Source: Desulfosarcinaceae bacterium | GTDB lineage: Bacteria; Desulfobacterota; Desulfobacteria; Desulfobacterales; Desulfosarcinaceae | DNA length: 64,000 bases | Reading direction: 5' to 3' | Assembly: GCA_030066015.1 (NCBI GenBank) | Contig: JASJCL010000002.1 | Location: 1 to 64,000, forward strand | Shown: positions 52,901-62,116 of the stretch, piece after piece | Numbering within the stretch: position 1 is the first letter of the stretch | Layout: every line of letters starts with the position of its first letter | Notes under the pieces: model-generated | Told to the model about the DNA's origin: nothing | Database searches by the model: none | The model's input: the letters and a program-made list of their open reading frames with translations, nothing else | Position numbers and translations under genes: made by a program

Positions 52901-54641
52901 TGAGTCTGGAGAGCCGCAGGACTTCGTATGCATTGACCCGCCCCATATCGGGGATGTCCACCTCCTGACGGCGGGCCATGATACGGTCCTTGATCAATTC
53001 GAAGGTTTGGCCGTCGATGAGCATGAGTTGCTGTGCCGCCAAGCTCTCCAACTTCGAGGCCAGGTTGACCGAGTTGCCCAGATAGGTGTATTCGCGTTTG
53101 ATGAAGTTGCCCAGGACCATGGCGTAGATCTCGCCACTGCTCAACCCCATGCGGATCTTGATGCGCTTGTTGACACCGAACGCCTGCCTGAGTTTACGAT
53201 TTTTGTGGCCCAGCGCGCGGTGAATATCGATGCCGGCTCGCACACTGCGCAGGGCCGTGTCGGCGTCCATATGATCGCCATGCTCGAAGATGGCCATGAA
53301 GCCGTCGCCGAGAAACTTATCGATATAGCCCCCGTTCTGATAGATGATGAGACAGAGGCGGTCGACCAATTCGTCGATCATGGCCACCGTCGTATCCTCG
53401 CGGGACGCCCGCATGAGGCTGCTGAAGCCGACGATATCGAGAAAGAGGGTCGAGGCGAAGAGTTTGACCTGGGCTTTGGTATGGCTGAAGGGGGTGATGT
53501 TCTGCTTGATTCGATCCTTAACGAAGAGGGCGTCCTGGTAGACAAGGTCGGCTGAGACAAACTCTTTGGCCGGATAGGGATTGATTTTGCGGGCCCGGTT
53601 GAAGGCCCGGATAATGTGCTGCTTGATGCCCAGCGCCATACCGATTTTCGCGCTCTCCCGGTAATATTCGAATGCCTCGCGATCCATATTGTAGTTGGCG
53701 TAGATCTCACCTTTGAGAAAGTAAATATCGGCGACGACCGATTCCTTCGTCATCTTCAGCTCTTCCGCCAGGGCCAGCATCTCGTCCAGTTTGTGTTCGG
53801 CGGCTTCGTAGTCGTACATGGACTGGTAGATCTCGGCGATGAGCAACCCCGCTTCCAGCGCCTCCGTGTCCAGGCGCTGCTCGCGTAGCCGTATCTCCAA
53901 CATGGCGGCACCTTCCAGCGCCCGGTCATAGGAGCGCTGCAAAAAGGCCCAGCAGGCGATCTCCAGGCGGGCTTTGAGCAGGCCGGACGTATATCCCATC
54001 TTCTCGAACAATTCCACCGACGTTGTCAGATCCGCTTCAATCTTGGGGTCGGTGGCCCCGATAAGGCGCGTCATGCGGCAGTAGTCATAGAGGGAATAAG
54101 CGTAGATGATGGCATAGGCCGGATTGGACTGGTAGAGATCGTGGGCCTTGCGGCGTTCCTGGGCGACGTACTTGATGGCCTTGTTGAAGCGATTGAGCTT
54201 ATAGTTGACCGAACCGAGGAGGGAATAGATCTCACCTTGGAATTTGCCCAGATCCGGCTCGGTCAAGGAGAGTTTAAGCGCCTCCTTCAGGTAGAACTCG
54301 GCATCCAGGTAGTTGCACTGGGCGCGGTGATTGTACCCCAAGGAGAGATAGATCTTCAGGCGCCAGCGCTGAAAGCGATCGTCATCAAGTTCTTCCAACT
54401 TGTTGAGGGCTTCGTCCAGGAGTTCCTCGGAGCGTGAGAAGTGGCGAACCTTCTGCAGGTAGAGGCTCTTGTGCCATTTGATCACCGCGGAGAGCCCCTG
54501 ATGATGGATATAGCGCTGGGATTCCTTTTCGAAGCGGTTCAGTGCATCGAGAATCTGGTCCCGGCTGCCGTCCAGGGTCCCAGGTTCGAACAGATTGCGG
54601 ATCTCCTGTATACGTGTTTCTACCGTTGTCTCTTTGGACAT
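52890..54641 (-). CDS. TPR-containing adenylate/guanylate cyclase (class III)
   Basis: 583 residues. Residues from about 40 to 380 are helical repeats of TPR type (YLDAEFYLKEALKLSLTEPD, YDYEAAEHKLDEMLALAEEL). The C-terminal class III cyclase domain has FLDIVGFSSL with the metal Asp, IDKFLGDGFMAIFE, and TYLGNSVNLASKLESLA. No membrane segment is seen, so the enzyme is cytoplasmic, with TPR repeats likely sensing a partner protein. AAGGGGG precedes the ATG. A good promoter and a long inverted repeat lie upstream. Confidence 0.88.
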   Translation of the reverse strand: MSKETTVETRIQEIRNLFEPGTLDGSRDQILDALNRFEKESQRYIHHQGLSAVIKWHKSLYLQKVRHFSRSEELLDEALNKLEELDDDRFQRWRLKIYLSLGYNHRAQCNYLDAEFYLKEALKLSLTEPDLGKFQGEIYSLLGSVNYKLNRFNKAIKYVAQERRKAHDLYQSNPAYAIIYAYSLYDYCRMTRLIGATDPKIEADLTTSVELFEKMGYTSGLLKARLEIACWAFLQRSYDRALEGAAMLEIRLREQRLDTEALEAGLLIAEIYQSMYDYEAAEHKLDEMLALAEELKMTKESVVADIYFLKGEIYANYNMDREAFEYYRESAKIGMALGIKQHIIRAFNRARKINPYPAKEFVSADLVYQDALFVKDRIKQNITPFSHTKAQVKLFASTLFLDIVGFSSLMRASREDTTVAMIDELVDRLCLIIYQNGGYIDKFLGDGFMAIFEHGDHMDADTALRSVRAGIDIHRALGHKNRKLRQAFGVNKRIKIRMGLSSGEIYAMVLGNFIKREYTYLGNSVNLASKLESLAAQQLMLIDGQTFELIKDRIMARRQEVDIPDMGRVNAYEVLRLSRLNER

Positions 54642-54725
54642 ACACTTCCCCCTTGAGGGTCTGTGGTGAGCAAAGGGGCGGACCGCTTCGCCGGAGCGTT
54701 TTCCGGGGTTGCCGCCTAAGCTATC

Positions 54726-54756
54726 AAAATCGCATCGAAATCATCGATGCAATTTT
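54726..54756. promoter_or_regulatory. inverted repeat at the predicted cyclase transcription start
   Basis: A 13-bp inverted repeat with one mismatch: 54726-54738 (AAAATCGCATCGA) against 54744-54756 (TCGATGCAATTTT), 5-nt loop. It begins within a few bases of the expected start site of the minus-strand promoter and could be an operator or a 5' hairpin. Confidence 0.45.
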
Positions 54757-54762
54757 GTGGCC

Positions 54763-54790
54763 ATACTATGGAATCTGTACCAAATGTCAA
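54763..54790 (-). promoter_or_regulatory. putative promoter of the cyclase gene
   Basis: On the minus strand, TTGACA (54790-54785) and TAGTAT (54768-54763) with 16 bp between them, about 120 bp upstream of the ATG at 54641. Confidence 0.5.
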
Positions 54791-54820
54791 CCAAAAAGCA
54801 AATGATATAGGCAGGTTCCG

Positions 54821-56464
54821 CTAAAAAAGGCGGGTGATTTCATCCACGTCGAATTGCGGCCAGGGTGTCGGCCTGCCGTCGCAGGTGGCCCGAACCGGAA
54901 CATCGTCGGGGGAGAGGGGTGCGATGACTTCCGCAATGCGGCTGAACTGGATCCCGGCCCCATGAAGACGGTCGGCGAGATCTTGGACCGCTTTTGGGCG
55001 GCAGCAAATCAGGAGACTGCCAGACCCGATCAGCCCCAAGGGATCGATGGAGAGGGTGTCGCAGATGGCGCGGGTTTCGGGAAAGATGGCGATCTGATCG
55101 GTTTGCACGGAGATCTGGCCCTTGCCCGCAGTGGCCAGCTCTGCCAGAGCGGTGGCAAGGCCGCCTTCGGTGACGTCGTGCATGGCCGAAACATCGGGGC
55201 ATTCCGCCGCGATGCGGGCTTCGGGTAGAATGGTGATCTGTTCCAGGAGGGCTCTGCTGCGCTCGATCGCCTCGGCCGGTATCCCCTTGGCCATCAGATC
55301 GGCCCCGAATTCACGGGCGATGAGGGCCGTCCCCTCCACTGCCACCGCTTTGGTCAGGAGGATACGGTCACCCACTCGCATGCGGCGTTTGTCAATGAGT
55401 CGCGCGCGCGTCACCGTACCCGCCATCATGCCGATGACCACCGGACGGTTGACGGCGTCGGTAATCTCGGTGTGACCGCCGCAGAGCGTGATCTGCCAGC
55501 GCCGGCAGAGGGTGTAGAGGTCCTGCATTATGCCGCGGATTTCACTGGCGGTGGTGCCGGTCGGCAGCAGCAGGGTTGTCAGGAACCAGCGCGGCCGGGC
55601 CCCTGCGGTGGCAATGTCGTTGGCGTTGACCAATACGGCATAGTGCCCAATGGCGTCGGTGGCGAAGGTGATCGGGTCCGACTTGAGCACGATGACATCA
55701 TTCATATCGGGCTGTACGGCGGCGGTATCATCGCCCACACCGGCGCTGATGAGGACCGACGGATCTTCGAAACGGAACATCTCCAGAAACTTGGACAGGA
55801 TGTCATTGGGCAGCTTGCCGCCGGAGAGCGGCTGTCCCATGCGGACGACCGCTGCAAGGTCCATCAGGTGGTCGACGGCCAGATCATACGTTGCCGGGGA
55901 AGCCCCAGGGGTGCGCAGCCAGGCGGTCAGGGCGCCGGCGCGACGACCGGCATCCATATCGAAGTCGAAGTCGCCGACGACGAGCACATGGTCGGTGGCC
56001 ACACCCAGTCGCTTGGCGGCGAGTCGGACCGCATCGCCGCTGGGTTTCGGGCGGACCGGATCTTCACGGGTGATCACCGTGGCGAAGTCCTCCCAGCCGA
56101 CCTGGGAAAAATTGGCCAGGGCCCGGTTGACCGACGCCCGGCTGTTGCGGGTGACGATGCCGAAGGGCACCCTGCTGCGGGTCAAAAACGCGAGCAGCGC
56201 TTCGGCACCCTCGTTGGGCCGAGACGCCGCCGCACCCCGCTCTTCAAAGGCCGTCAGGCGCCGGTGCGCCTCTGAACGTGCCGCCTCCGTGGCCAGTCCC
56301 TCGATCCATTCGAGCACTGGTTGATCGATGGGACAGCCCAACTCACCTTTGATCTCCCTGAAGTCCAATGCGCCGGGGGCCGTCAAGGTCCCGTCGAAAT
56401 CGAAGAGGACTGCGTCGATGCGGTAGGGTTTCGTCTGCATGGGCACGGATCCCTCATCCGTCAT
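54821..56464 (-). CDS. fusion of HAD phosphatase and AIR-synthase-like (HypE/PurM-type) protein
   Basis: 547 residues. Residues about 15-210 are a HAD hydrolase: DAVLFDFDGTLTAPG (nucleophile Asp), GIVTRNSRASV, and VLVVGDFDFDMDAGRRAGA. From about residue 215 a PurM/HypE-like ATP-binding module follows: ISAGVGDDTAAVQ, VLVNANDIATAGARPRWFL, CGGHTEITDAVNRPVV and MHDVTEGGLATALAELA. HypE lacks the HAD part and usually ends in a Cys; this protein ends DEITRLF. It overlaps the acyl-CoA synthetase stop by 11 bp. The joint reaction is unknown; a phosphate ester made or released by one half may be used by the other. Confidence 0.85.
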   Translation of the reverse strand: MTDEGSVPMQTKPYRIDAVLFDFDGTLTAPGALDFREIKGELGCPIDQPVLEWIEGLATEAARSEAHRRLTAFEERGAAASRPNEGAEALLAFLTRSRVPFGIVTRNSRASVNRALANFSQVGWEDFATVITREDPVRPKPSGDAVRLAAKRLGVATDHVLVVGDFDFDMDAGRRAGALTAWLRTPGASPATYDLAVDHLMDLAAVVRMGQPLSGGKLPNDILSKFLEMFRFEDPSVLISAGVGDDTAAVQPDMNDVIVLKSDPITFATDAIGHYAVLVNANDIATAGARPRWFLTTLLLPTGTTASEIRGIMQDLYTLCRRWQITLCGGHTEITDAVNRPVVIGMMAGTVTRARLIDKRRMRVGDRILLTKAVAVEGTALIAREFGADLMAKGIPAEAIERSRALLEQITILPEARIAAECPDVSAMHDVTEGGLATALAELATAGKGQISVQTDQIAIFPETRAICDTLSIDPLGLIGSGSLLICCRPKAVQDLADRLHGAGIQFSRIAEVIAPLSPDDVPVRATCDGRPTPWPQFDVDEITRLF

Positions 56465-58112
56465 GGCGGGCCTCCGGGAAGCGCTCCACCGACAACGCCT
56501 GTAGCTTATACTTCTGCACCTTGCCGCTGGCTGTCAAGGGATACGCTTCCACGAACGCGACATGTCTGGGAATTTTGTACCGGCTGATCTCCCCACGGCA
56601 GAAATCTCTGACGTCCTCGGGCGTCAGATCGCTTCCCGGCTTCTTGATGATAAAGGCACCGACTTCCTCGCCATACTTTTTGCTCGGAACGCCCACCACC
56701 TGCACATCCACGATGGCGTCCAGGCGGTGCAGAAACTCTTCGATCTCCCGCGGGTAGATGTTCTCTCCACCCCGAATAATCATATCTTTGTGACGGCCGG
56801 TGATGGAGAGATAACCGTTGCGGTCCATAACGCCCAGGTCGCCCGAATGCAGCCACCCATCGTCGTCGATGGCGGCGGCGGTGGCGTCGGCTAGCTTGTA
56901 GTAACCTTTCATGACATTGTACCCCCGGCAGCACACCTCTCCCTGCGCTCCCGGGCCCAGGATCGCGCCGCTTTCCGGATCGACGATGCGGACCTCCACC
57001 GCCGGCAGGGGACGACCGACGGTCTCCACCCGCCGACGCAGGTCGTCGTTCGGGAGGGTTTGGGTCATTACGGGTGATGCTTCCGTGAGGCCATAGCAGA
57101 TGGTCACCGCGCGCATGTGCATTTTCTCGATCACCAGTTGCATCACCTGTACCGGACAGGGGGATCCCGCCATGATGCCGGTGCGCAAGGAGGAGAAGTC
57201 AAATTTGTCGAAAAGTTTGTGCTCCAAGACGGCAATGAACATGGTGGGCACGCCATAGAGGGCCGTACAGCCCTCCTGTTCTATCGACGCCATCACCTGC
57301 ACGGGATCGAAGGACTCCAAGATCACCAGCGTGCTGCCATGACTAACGGCTGCCAGGACGCCGAGGACGCAGCCGAAGCAGTGGAAGAGGGGTACCGGCA
57401 GGCAGAGGCGGTCGGCGGGGGTGAAGTCCTGGTTTTCCCCGACCCAGTAACCGTTGTTGATGATGTTGAAATGGCTCAGCATAACGCCTTTGGGAAAACC
57501 GGTCGTGCCCGAAGTATACTGCATGTTGACCACGTCGTGCGGATCCAGGCTCTCCTGGCGGGCCTGATAGTCGGCGTCGCTGGTCATCGCTGCCAGCGCC
57601 ATCACCTCGGGCAGGGCATACATGCCACGGTGTTTCTCCTGTCCCAGAAAGAAGACCCGTTTCAAATGCGGGAAGCGTTCGGCCTTTAGCTGACCGCGTA
57701 TCTGACGGCGAAGCTCGGGGACGAGCCCATAGATGGTTTGGACATAGTCGGTGTCTCGGAATCCATCGATGAGGAAAAGATTCTCCGTTTCAGACTGCTC
57801 CAATAGATAGGCCAATTCTGCGCTTTTATAATTGGTATTGACCGTGAGCAAGATCGCTCCGATCTTCGCCGTGGCAAATTGCAGCGCCACCCAGTAGGGG
57901 ATGTTGGTGGCCCAGACGGCAACCTTCTCGGCCGGTGCGACGCCCAGCGACATGAGGCCTTTGGCGAGTGCGTCGACCACCTCACCGAACGCGCGATAGG
58001 CCAGGCGGATATCGCGATCGACGTAGACCACCGCCTCATTGTCGGGATGGTTCGCGATCGTCTCATCCAATAGCTGCCCCAAGGTGATGGCGCGGAGCTC
58101 CGGACGGTTCAT
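56454..58112 (-). CDS. acyl-CoA synthetase (medium/long-chain type)
   Basis: 552 residues of the ANL superfamily. AMP-binding motif YTSGTTGFPKGVMLSH, GLTEASPV, the hinge region GWLHSGDLGVMDRNGYLSI and catalytic Lys in LTASGKVQKYKL. The sequence resembles FadD3/AcsA-like medium-chain acyl-CoA ligases. With the regulator at 58121 it may form a unit for activation of an organic acid; substrate unknown. Stop overlaps the HAD fusion gene. Confidence 0.9.
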   Translation of the reverse strand: MNRPELRAITLGQLLDETIANHPDNEAVVYVDRDIRLAYRAFGEVVDALAKGLMSLGVAPAEKVAVWATNIPYWVALQFATAKIGAILLTVNTNYKSAELAYLLEQSETENLFLIDGFRDTDYVQTIYGLVPELRRQIRGQLKAERFPHLKRVFFLGQEKHRGMYALPEVMALAAMTSDADYQARQESLDPHDVVNMQYTSGTTGFPKGVMLSHFNIINNGYWVGENQDFTPADRLCLPVPLFHCFGCVLGVLAAVSHGSTLVILESFDPVQVMASIEQEGCTALYGVPTMFIAVLEHKLFDKFDFSSLRTGIMAGSPCPVQVMQLVIEKMHMRAVTICYGLTEASPVMTQTLPNDDLRRRVETVGRPLPAVEVRIVDPESGAILGPGAQGEVCCRGYNVMKGYYKLADATAAAIDDDGWLHSGDLGVMDRNGYLSITGRHKDMIIRGGENIYPREIEEFLHRLDAIVDVQVVGVPSKKYGEEVGAFIIKKPGSDLTPEDVRDFCRGEISRYKIPRHVAFVEAYPLTASGKVQKYKLQALSVERFPEARHDG

Positions 58113-58120
58113 GCAGCCTC

Positions 58121-58690
58121 CTATCGTGGGGTGTAGATCACCGCGTAGATCGCAGCCGGTTGGGCACCTAGGCAGCTAACATAATGGGGCACCACCGAGT
58201 TGTAGTAGATGCTGTCGCCGGCTTCGAGACGATAGGTTTCGGTGCCGTAAGTGACCTCGATGCGGCCCGCGTAGACCACGATAAACTCCTCTCCCTCGTG
58301 GTAGGAGAGGTCTTTTTGCTTCTCCGATTCGGGCAGCAGTTCCACGAAGAAGGGCTCCATATGGCGATCACGCTTGCCCTTGCCCAGGGAGTAGAATTGC
58401 AGGGCGACCGGCTTGTCCTTGCCGCGCAGCATGCTCAACTCGCTCTTGCGCGCGTCGCGGCGCATGACCAGAGGATCCTGGCTAAGCTGATCGTCGAGAA
58501 AGGTTCCCAAGCGGACCTTCAGGGCCCGGGCGATTTTCAGCAAGGGGCCCAGAGATGGGTAAAGATCCTCTTCGATGATGGCGGTTAAGAAACTCTCCTC
58601 CAGCCCGGTTTGGGCGGCCAACGCGTTCAATGTGACCCCCTGTTGGGTCATATAGCGGTTGATGCGCTGACCGACTTTGTCGGTTTTCAT
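58121..58690 (-). CDS. XRE-family regulator with C-terminal cupin
   Basis: 189 residues. N-terminal helix-turn-helix (1-65: GVTLNALAAQTGLEESFLTAI), then a cupin ligand domain (about 110-189: YHEGEEFIVVYAGRIEVTYG). Such proteins regulate metabolic genes in response to a small molecule bound by the cupin. The gene is 8 bp upstream of the acyl-CoA synthetase gene, so it probably controls this unit. An inverted repeat in the divergent intergenic region (58791-58809) is a candidate operator. Confidence 0.9.
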   Translation of the reverse strand: MKTDKVGQRINRYMTQQGVTLNALAAQTGLEESFLTAIIEEDLYPSLGPLLKIARALKVRLGTFLDDQLSQDPLVMRRDARKSELSMLRGKDKPVALQFYSLGKGKRDRHMEPFFVELLPESEKQKDLSYHEGEEFIVVYAGRIEVTYGTETYRLEAGDSIYYNSVVPHYVSCLGAQPAAIYAVIYTPR

Positions 58691-58790
58691 AGCAGCTCCT
58701 CGTCGATGGCAGGATTGGTTCAGCCGCGTCCAACGCCATGTATGCGGTCATTTCAATAGGTGGTCCACGCCGGGATCACAAGCCCTCCTT

Positions 58791-58809
58791 CAAGCCAGAT
58801 TATGGCTTG
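58791..58809. promoter_or_regulatory. candidate operator in the XRE-cupin / USP intergenic region
   Basis: CAAGCCA (58791-58797) and TGGCTTG (58803-58809) are a perfect inverted repeat with a 5-bp spacer. The right half overlaps the -35 box of the rightward promoter at 58807. Binding there would block that promoter. Confidence 0.5.
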
Positions 58810-58836
58810 TAAAGCAAGAAAAAAGCGTCCTATAAT
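58807..58836 (+). promoter_or_regulatory. putative promoter of the universal stress protein gene
   Basis: TTGTAA (58807-58812) and a perfect TATAAT (58831-58836) with 18 bp between. The gene starts 167 bp further, leaving a long leader in which I see no RNA element. Confidence 0.5.
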
Positions 58837-59003
58837 TTCCATATCGATCCCGCGCTAGCGGCCGCATCGTCGTCCCATTCACCCTGCGCCGGGTTCAGAT
58901 TCGAAGCCCGCCGGCCACCATGCCCGTCAGGGCCTTTTGCGGACGGTTCTGACCGGCGCCGCACGCCTTTGATCTGTTCTCTGGCGCCAAAGGAGGAGAG
59001 CGA

Positions 59004-59474
59004 ATGCAAACGCAGATCCTGCTGGCCATGGATGACTCCGAAAACGCCCTGCGCGCGGCAACTCTCGTGGCAACCTGCTTCAAACCCGACAGCCGAGTGA
59101 CCCTCTTCAATGTGGCGGTGGACACCGCCACCCTGCGCCACCTAAAACGCCCGGCCCTGGCCCCCCATCTTAGATCCCAGCAGCACCACTTCAATCTCCT
59201 CGAGGAGAAGAAGCGCAAGCGGGTGGCGGAGACGATCCGACAGGCCCGGCAGATTCTGCTGGCAAACGGATTCGATGCTGCACAGGTGACCACCAAATCC
59301 CAACCCATAAGGACGGGGATCGCCCGTGACATCCTCAGCGAGGCGCGATCGGGCTACGATCTGATCGTTTTGGGCCGCCGCGGGCTGAGCGGGATCAAGG
59401 ATTTTTTTTCGGGCAGCACGGCCCACAAGGTGTTCAACTACGCCAAGGACATCGCGGTATTGATCGTCCCCTGA
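59004..59474 (+). CDS. universal stress protein (UspA family)
   Basis: 156 residues. Starts TQILLAMDDSENALRAATLV and ends with the ATP-binding USP motif GRRGLSGIKDFFSGSTAHKV, followed by AVLIVP. These cytoplasmic proteins bind ATP and aid survival under stress; the exact role is unknown. GGAGGAG precedes the ATG. Confidence 0.9.
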   Translation: MQTQILLAMDDSENALRAATLVATCFKPDSRVTLFNVAVDTATLRHLKRPALAPHLRSQQHHFNLLEEKKRKRVAETIRQARQILLANGFDAAQVTTKSQPIRTGIARDILSEARSGYDLIVLGRRGLSGIKDFFSGSTAHKVFNYAKDIAVLIVP

Positions 59475-59551
59475 TCAGGCCTGGATCGGAAGCCGAACAC
59501 TTCCCTGCGGTCACGGCCTTGCTGCCAGTGTGAACTGAGACCTTTCGCCCC

Positions 59552-60352
59552 ATGACCATACTGCTCCATCTGGAAAACCAGCTTCTGCGCCACCTGGATG
59601 CGATCTGCGCGCGCCTGCCCCAGCCGCCGCCGCCGACGCGTCGTTTGGCCGCCGCCAAAATCATCGCCCACCGTGGGATCCACGACAATCGCCGCATCCC
59701 CGAGAATACCCTGGCAGCCTTCCAGCGGGCCGCAGATCAGGGCATCTGGGGGGTGGAGCTCGATGTGCGCTGGACCCGCGACGGAGAGGCGGTAATTTGC
59801 CATGACCCCGATCTAAGGCGTGTTTTTGGGATTCCGGATCGGGTCCACACCCTCCGATTGGCCGACCTGCAGAAACGCTGTCCCCAGGTCCCCACCCTTG
59901 CCGAAGTGATCGCCGCCGTCGGAACCCGACTGCATCTCATGATCGAACTTAAAGCGGTGCCCGGCGACCCAGATGGATACCCCCATCGGCGCCTGGCCTC
60001 CCAACTCGATTCCCTGCGGCCGGTGCAGGACTACCATCTGATGGCCCTCGACCCAGTGCTTCTGGCCCACGACGCCTGGCCACCGGAGGTCTGCCTGCCC
60101 ATCGCTCGCCTGAAAGTGGATGCCTATTCAAGACTTGCCGAGCGGCGGAGATATGCGGGGCTTTGCGGCCATTACGCCCTGGTGCGCCGACGTCACATTG
60201 TCCGACATCGCCGCTGCGGCCAGCAGATCGGGACCGGATTCATCACGTCGCGAGCATCGCTCTACCGGGAGATGAATCGCGGGGTCGTGTGGCTGTTCAC
60301 GAACTGCGCCCCAGCGATGCAGCGCATCTGCCAGGCCGGCGAATCAGCTTGA
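59552..60352 (+). CDS. glycerophosphodiester phosphodiesterase
   Basis: 266 residues. The N-terminal 35 residues are basic and Pro-rich. The GDPD domain starts IIAHRGIHDNRRIPENTLAAF (catalytic His and acidic residues), followed by GVELDVRWTRDGEAVICHD and LMIELKAVP. It hydrolyses glycerophosphodiesters from lipids. No signal peptide is evident. Its last 9 bases overlap the end of the convergent transpeptidase gene. Confidence 0.9.
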   Translation: MTILLHLENQLLRHLDAICARLPQPPPPTRRLAAAKIIAHRGIHDNRRIPENTLAAFQRAADQGIWGVELDVRWTRDGEAVICHDPDLRRVFGIPDRVHTLRLADLQKRCPQVPTLAEVIAAVGTRLHLMIELKAVPGDPDGYPHRRLASQLDSLRPVQDYHLMALDPVLLAHDAWPPEVCLPIARLKVDAYSRLAERRRYAGLCGHYALVRRRHIVRHRRCGQQIGTGFITSRASLYREMNRGVVWLFTNCAPAMQRICQAGESA

Positions 60353-62116
60353 ATGGAGGGCGGCGGCGTCCGGTGCCCGTGTCGCGGCCGTGGCGGATGA
60401 GATGGCCTCCGGATTCGGGTCCGATGGGCAGGTCGCCAATTGCAGGTGCCGCTGGCTCAGGGATCTCAGGAGGGCATGGTCCCGACCGTAAATATCCTCG
60501 CGAAAGTGCACCCGGTCGGTCGCATCCACCCATGCGGTCCAATACTGCAGATGCACCGGCATGGGGGTCCGCAGCCGCACCACCTTGGGCTTCCGGCCGG
60601 CGAAGGCCTCTCCGATGCGGTCACGGCTCCAGGCTGGTCTATCCGACAGCAGCAGGGCGGTCAGCACCTCGGGCTCGGCCACCCGAACACAGCCCGAACT
60701 GAAGCTGCGGCGCTGTTTTGCGAATAGGCCCTTGGCCGGGGTGTCGTGGAGGTAGATGCTGTGTTTGTTGGGGAACATGAACTTTACGCGACCCAAGGCA
60801 TTGGAGGCCACCGGGTCCTGGCGCAATTTGAAGGGGAAGCGGTGCACGGTCAGCCGGGCCCAGTCGATCTCCTGGGGATCCAGCTCACGGGCCTGTGCCG
60901 TCCAGTCGGAGAAGACGCGGATCCCCTGTTGGAGGAGATAGGCGGGATCGGCTTGGATCTTCGGCAGTAGGTCCTTACGGGCGATACGGGGCGGGATATG
61001 CCAGTAGGGATTGAGTTCCAGATAGGTGATCTTTCCCGAGAGCACGGGCGTGGGGCGTTTGGGACGCCCTACGACCACCCGCATGGACTGGACCACCTGG
61101 CCGTCGGAGAGCGCCTCCAGTTGAAATGCAGGAATATTGACCCGCAATAGACGGGCGCCCAAGTTGATGGGGATCCAGCGCTGGCGTTCCAGGTTGGCCC
61201 GCAGGGTGTCGATGCGATTCTGGACGGGGACGTTGAGGGCCGCCAAGGTCACCTTGCCCACTTTGCCGTCGGGCTTGAGGCCGTGGCGGGTCTGGAAGGC
61301 CACGACGGCTCTGGTCAGCGCCGCATCAAATCGGTTGGACGTCATGCTGTTGGCCGCGATCCGGTTGATCTCGGGCATGAGATCGCCGCTCATCTCCAGG
61401 CGAACCCGCAGGCGCCGAACGGCCTCGGCCGTCATGCCCTCCTCCAGGGTCCGTTCACTGGCGATGGGCGTCCAGCCGCCCTCGGCGGCCAGTTGACGAT
61501 AGCGAACCAGGGCCCTGCGCAGATGTCCATAGTCGCGGTGAGGGGGGGCCGCCGCTGCCATGAGGTTCCCAGCGCTCTCCGCCCGCAACATGCGGTCCAA
61601 ACGCGGCTGCCACGCATCGCGATTGACAGGCCCGAACCAGCTCTGGCCCGTGGCCTGCGGCGTAACGCGGCCCACGGCCAGGTGGCGGCCGAAACGCAGC
61701 GCCGTCCGGCTGAGCGCCACATCGAACGCCGCGGCTTTGGCAGGGCTGATCTCCTCAGCAGTGCCGGCCTGGTAGAGTAACTCGGCCATTGCCCGCTCCA
61801 ATGCGGAGAGAGGGTAGTCGATGGGGTCGAGACCCTCCTGTGCGGCGTCCCGCAGGGCCGCCACCAGGGCCAGGGCGCTTGGTTTCAGACCGTCCGCATC
61901 CAACCAGGCCGACGCGTGGTCACGTCCGGCGTAGAAGCTTTCCAAACGGGTTACGGCAGCGTGACCTTGGGGTCGGCAGTCAGCTTCGGCATGCAGTTGC
62001 CGCTCAATCTCCAATTGGATCGTACTTGGGTTAAAGGTCTGTGCCCCGGTCGGCGCACCGATTGCGCAGATCTGCAACAGGAGAGGAATCAAGAGGTATC
62101 GGGCATTACGGGACAT
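60344..62116 (-). CDS. L,D-transpeptidase (YcbB/LdtD type)
   Basis: From the ATG at 62116 (AGGTG close upstream), 590 residues with a signal peptide (YLLIPLLLQICAIGAPTGAQ). A long N-terminal part, a peptidoglycan-binding domain (LTRAVVAFQTRHGLKPDGKVG) and the YkuD catalytic domain follow, with the His region IYLHDTPAKGLF and the catalytic Cys in RSFSSGCVRVAEPE. It makes 3-3 cross-links in peptidoglycan or attaches proteins to it. A longer frame to 62257 lacks the signal. Confidence 0.92.
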   Translation of the reverse strand: MSRNARYLLIPLLLQICAIGAPTGAQTFNPSTIQLEIERQLHAEADCRPQGHAAVTRLESFYAGRDHASAWLDADGLKPSALALVAALRDAAQEGLDPIDYPLSALERAMAELLYQAGTAEEISPAKAAAFDVALSRTALRFGRHLAVGRVTPQATGQSWFGPVNRDAWQPRLDRMLRAESAGNLMAAAAPPHRDYGHLRRALVRYRQLAAEGGWTPIASERTLEEGMTAEAVRRLRVRLEMSGDLMPEINRIAANSMTSNRFDAALTRAVVAFQTRHGLKPDGKVGKVTLAALNVPVQNRIDTLRANLERQRWIPINLGARLLRVNIPAFQLEALSDGQVVQSMRVVVGRPKRPTPVLSGKITYLELNPYWHIPPRIARKDLLPKIQADPAYLLQQGIRVFSDWTAQARELDPQEIDWARLTVHRFPFKLRQDPVASNALGRVKFMFPNKHSIYLHDTPAKGLFAKQRRSFSSGCVRVAEPEVLTALLLSDRPAWSRDRIGEAFAGRKPKVVRLRTPMPVHLQYWTAWVDATDRVHFREDIYGRDHALLRSLSQRHLQLATCPSDPNPEAISSATAATRAPDAAALHSS

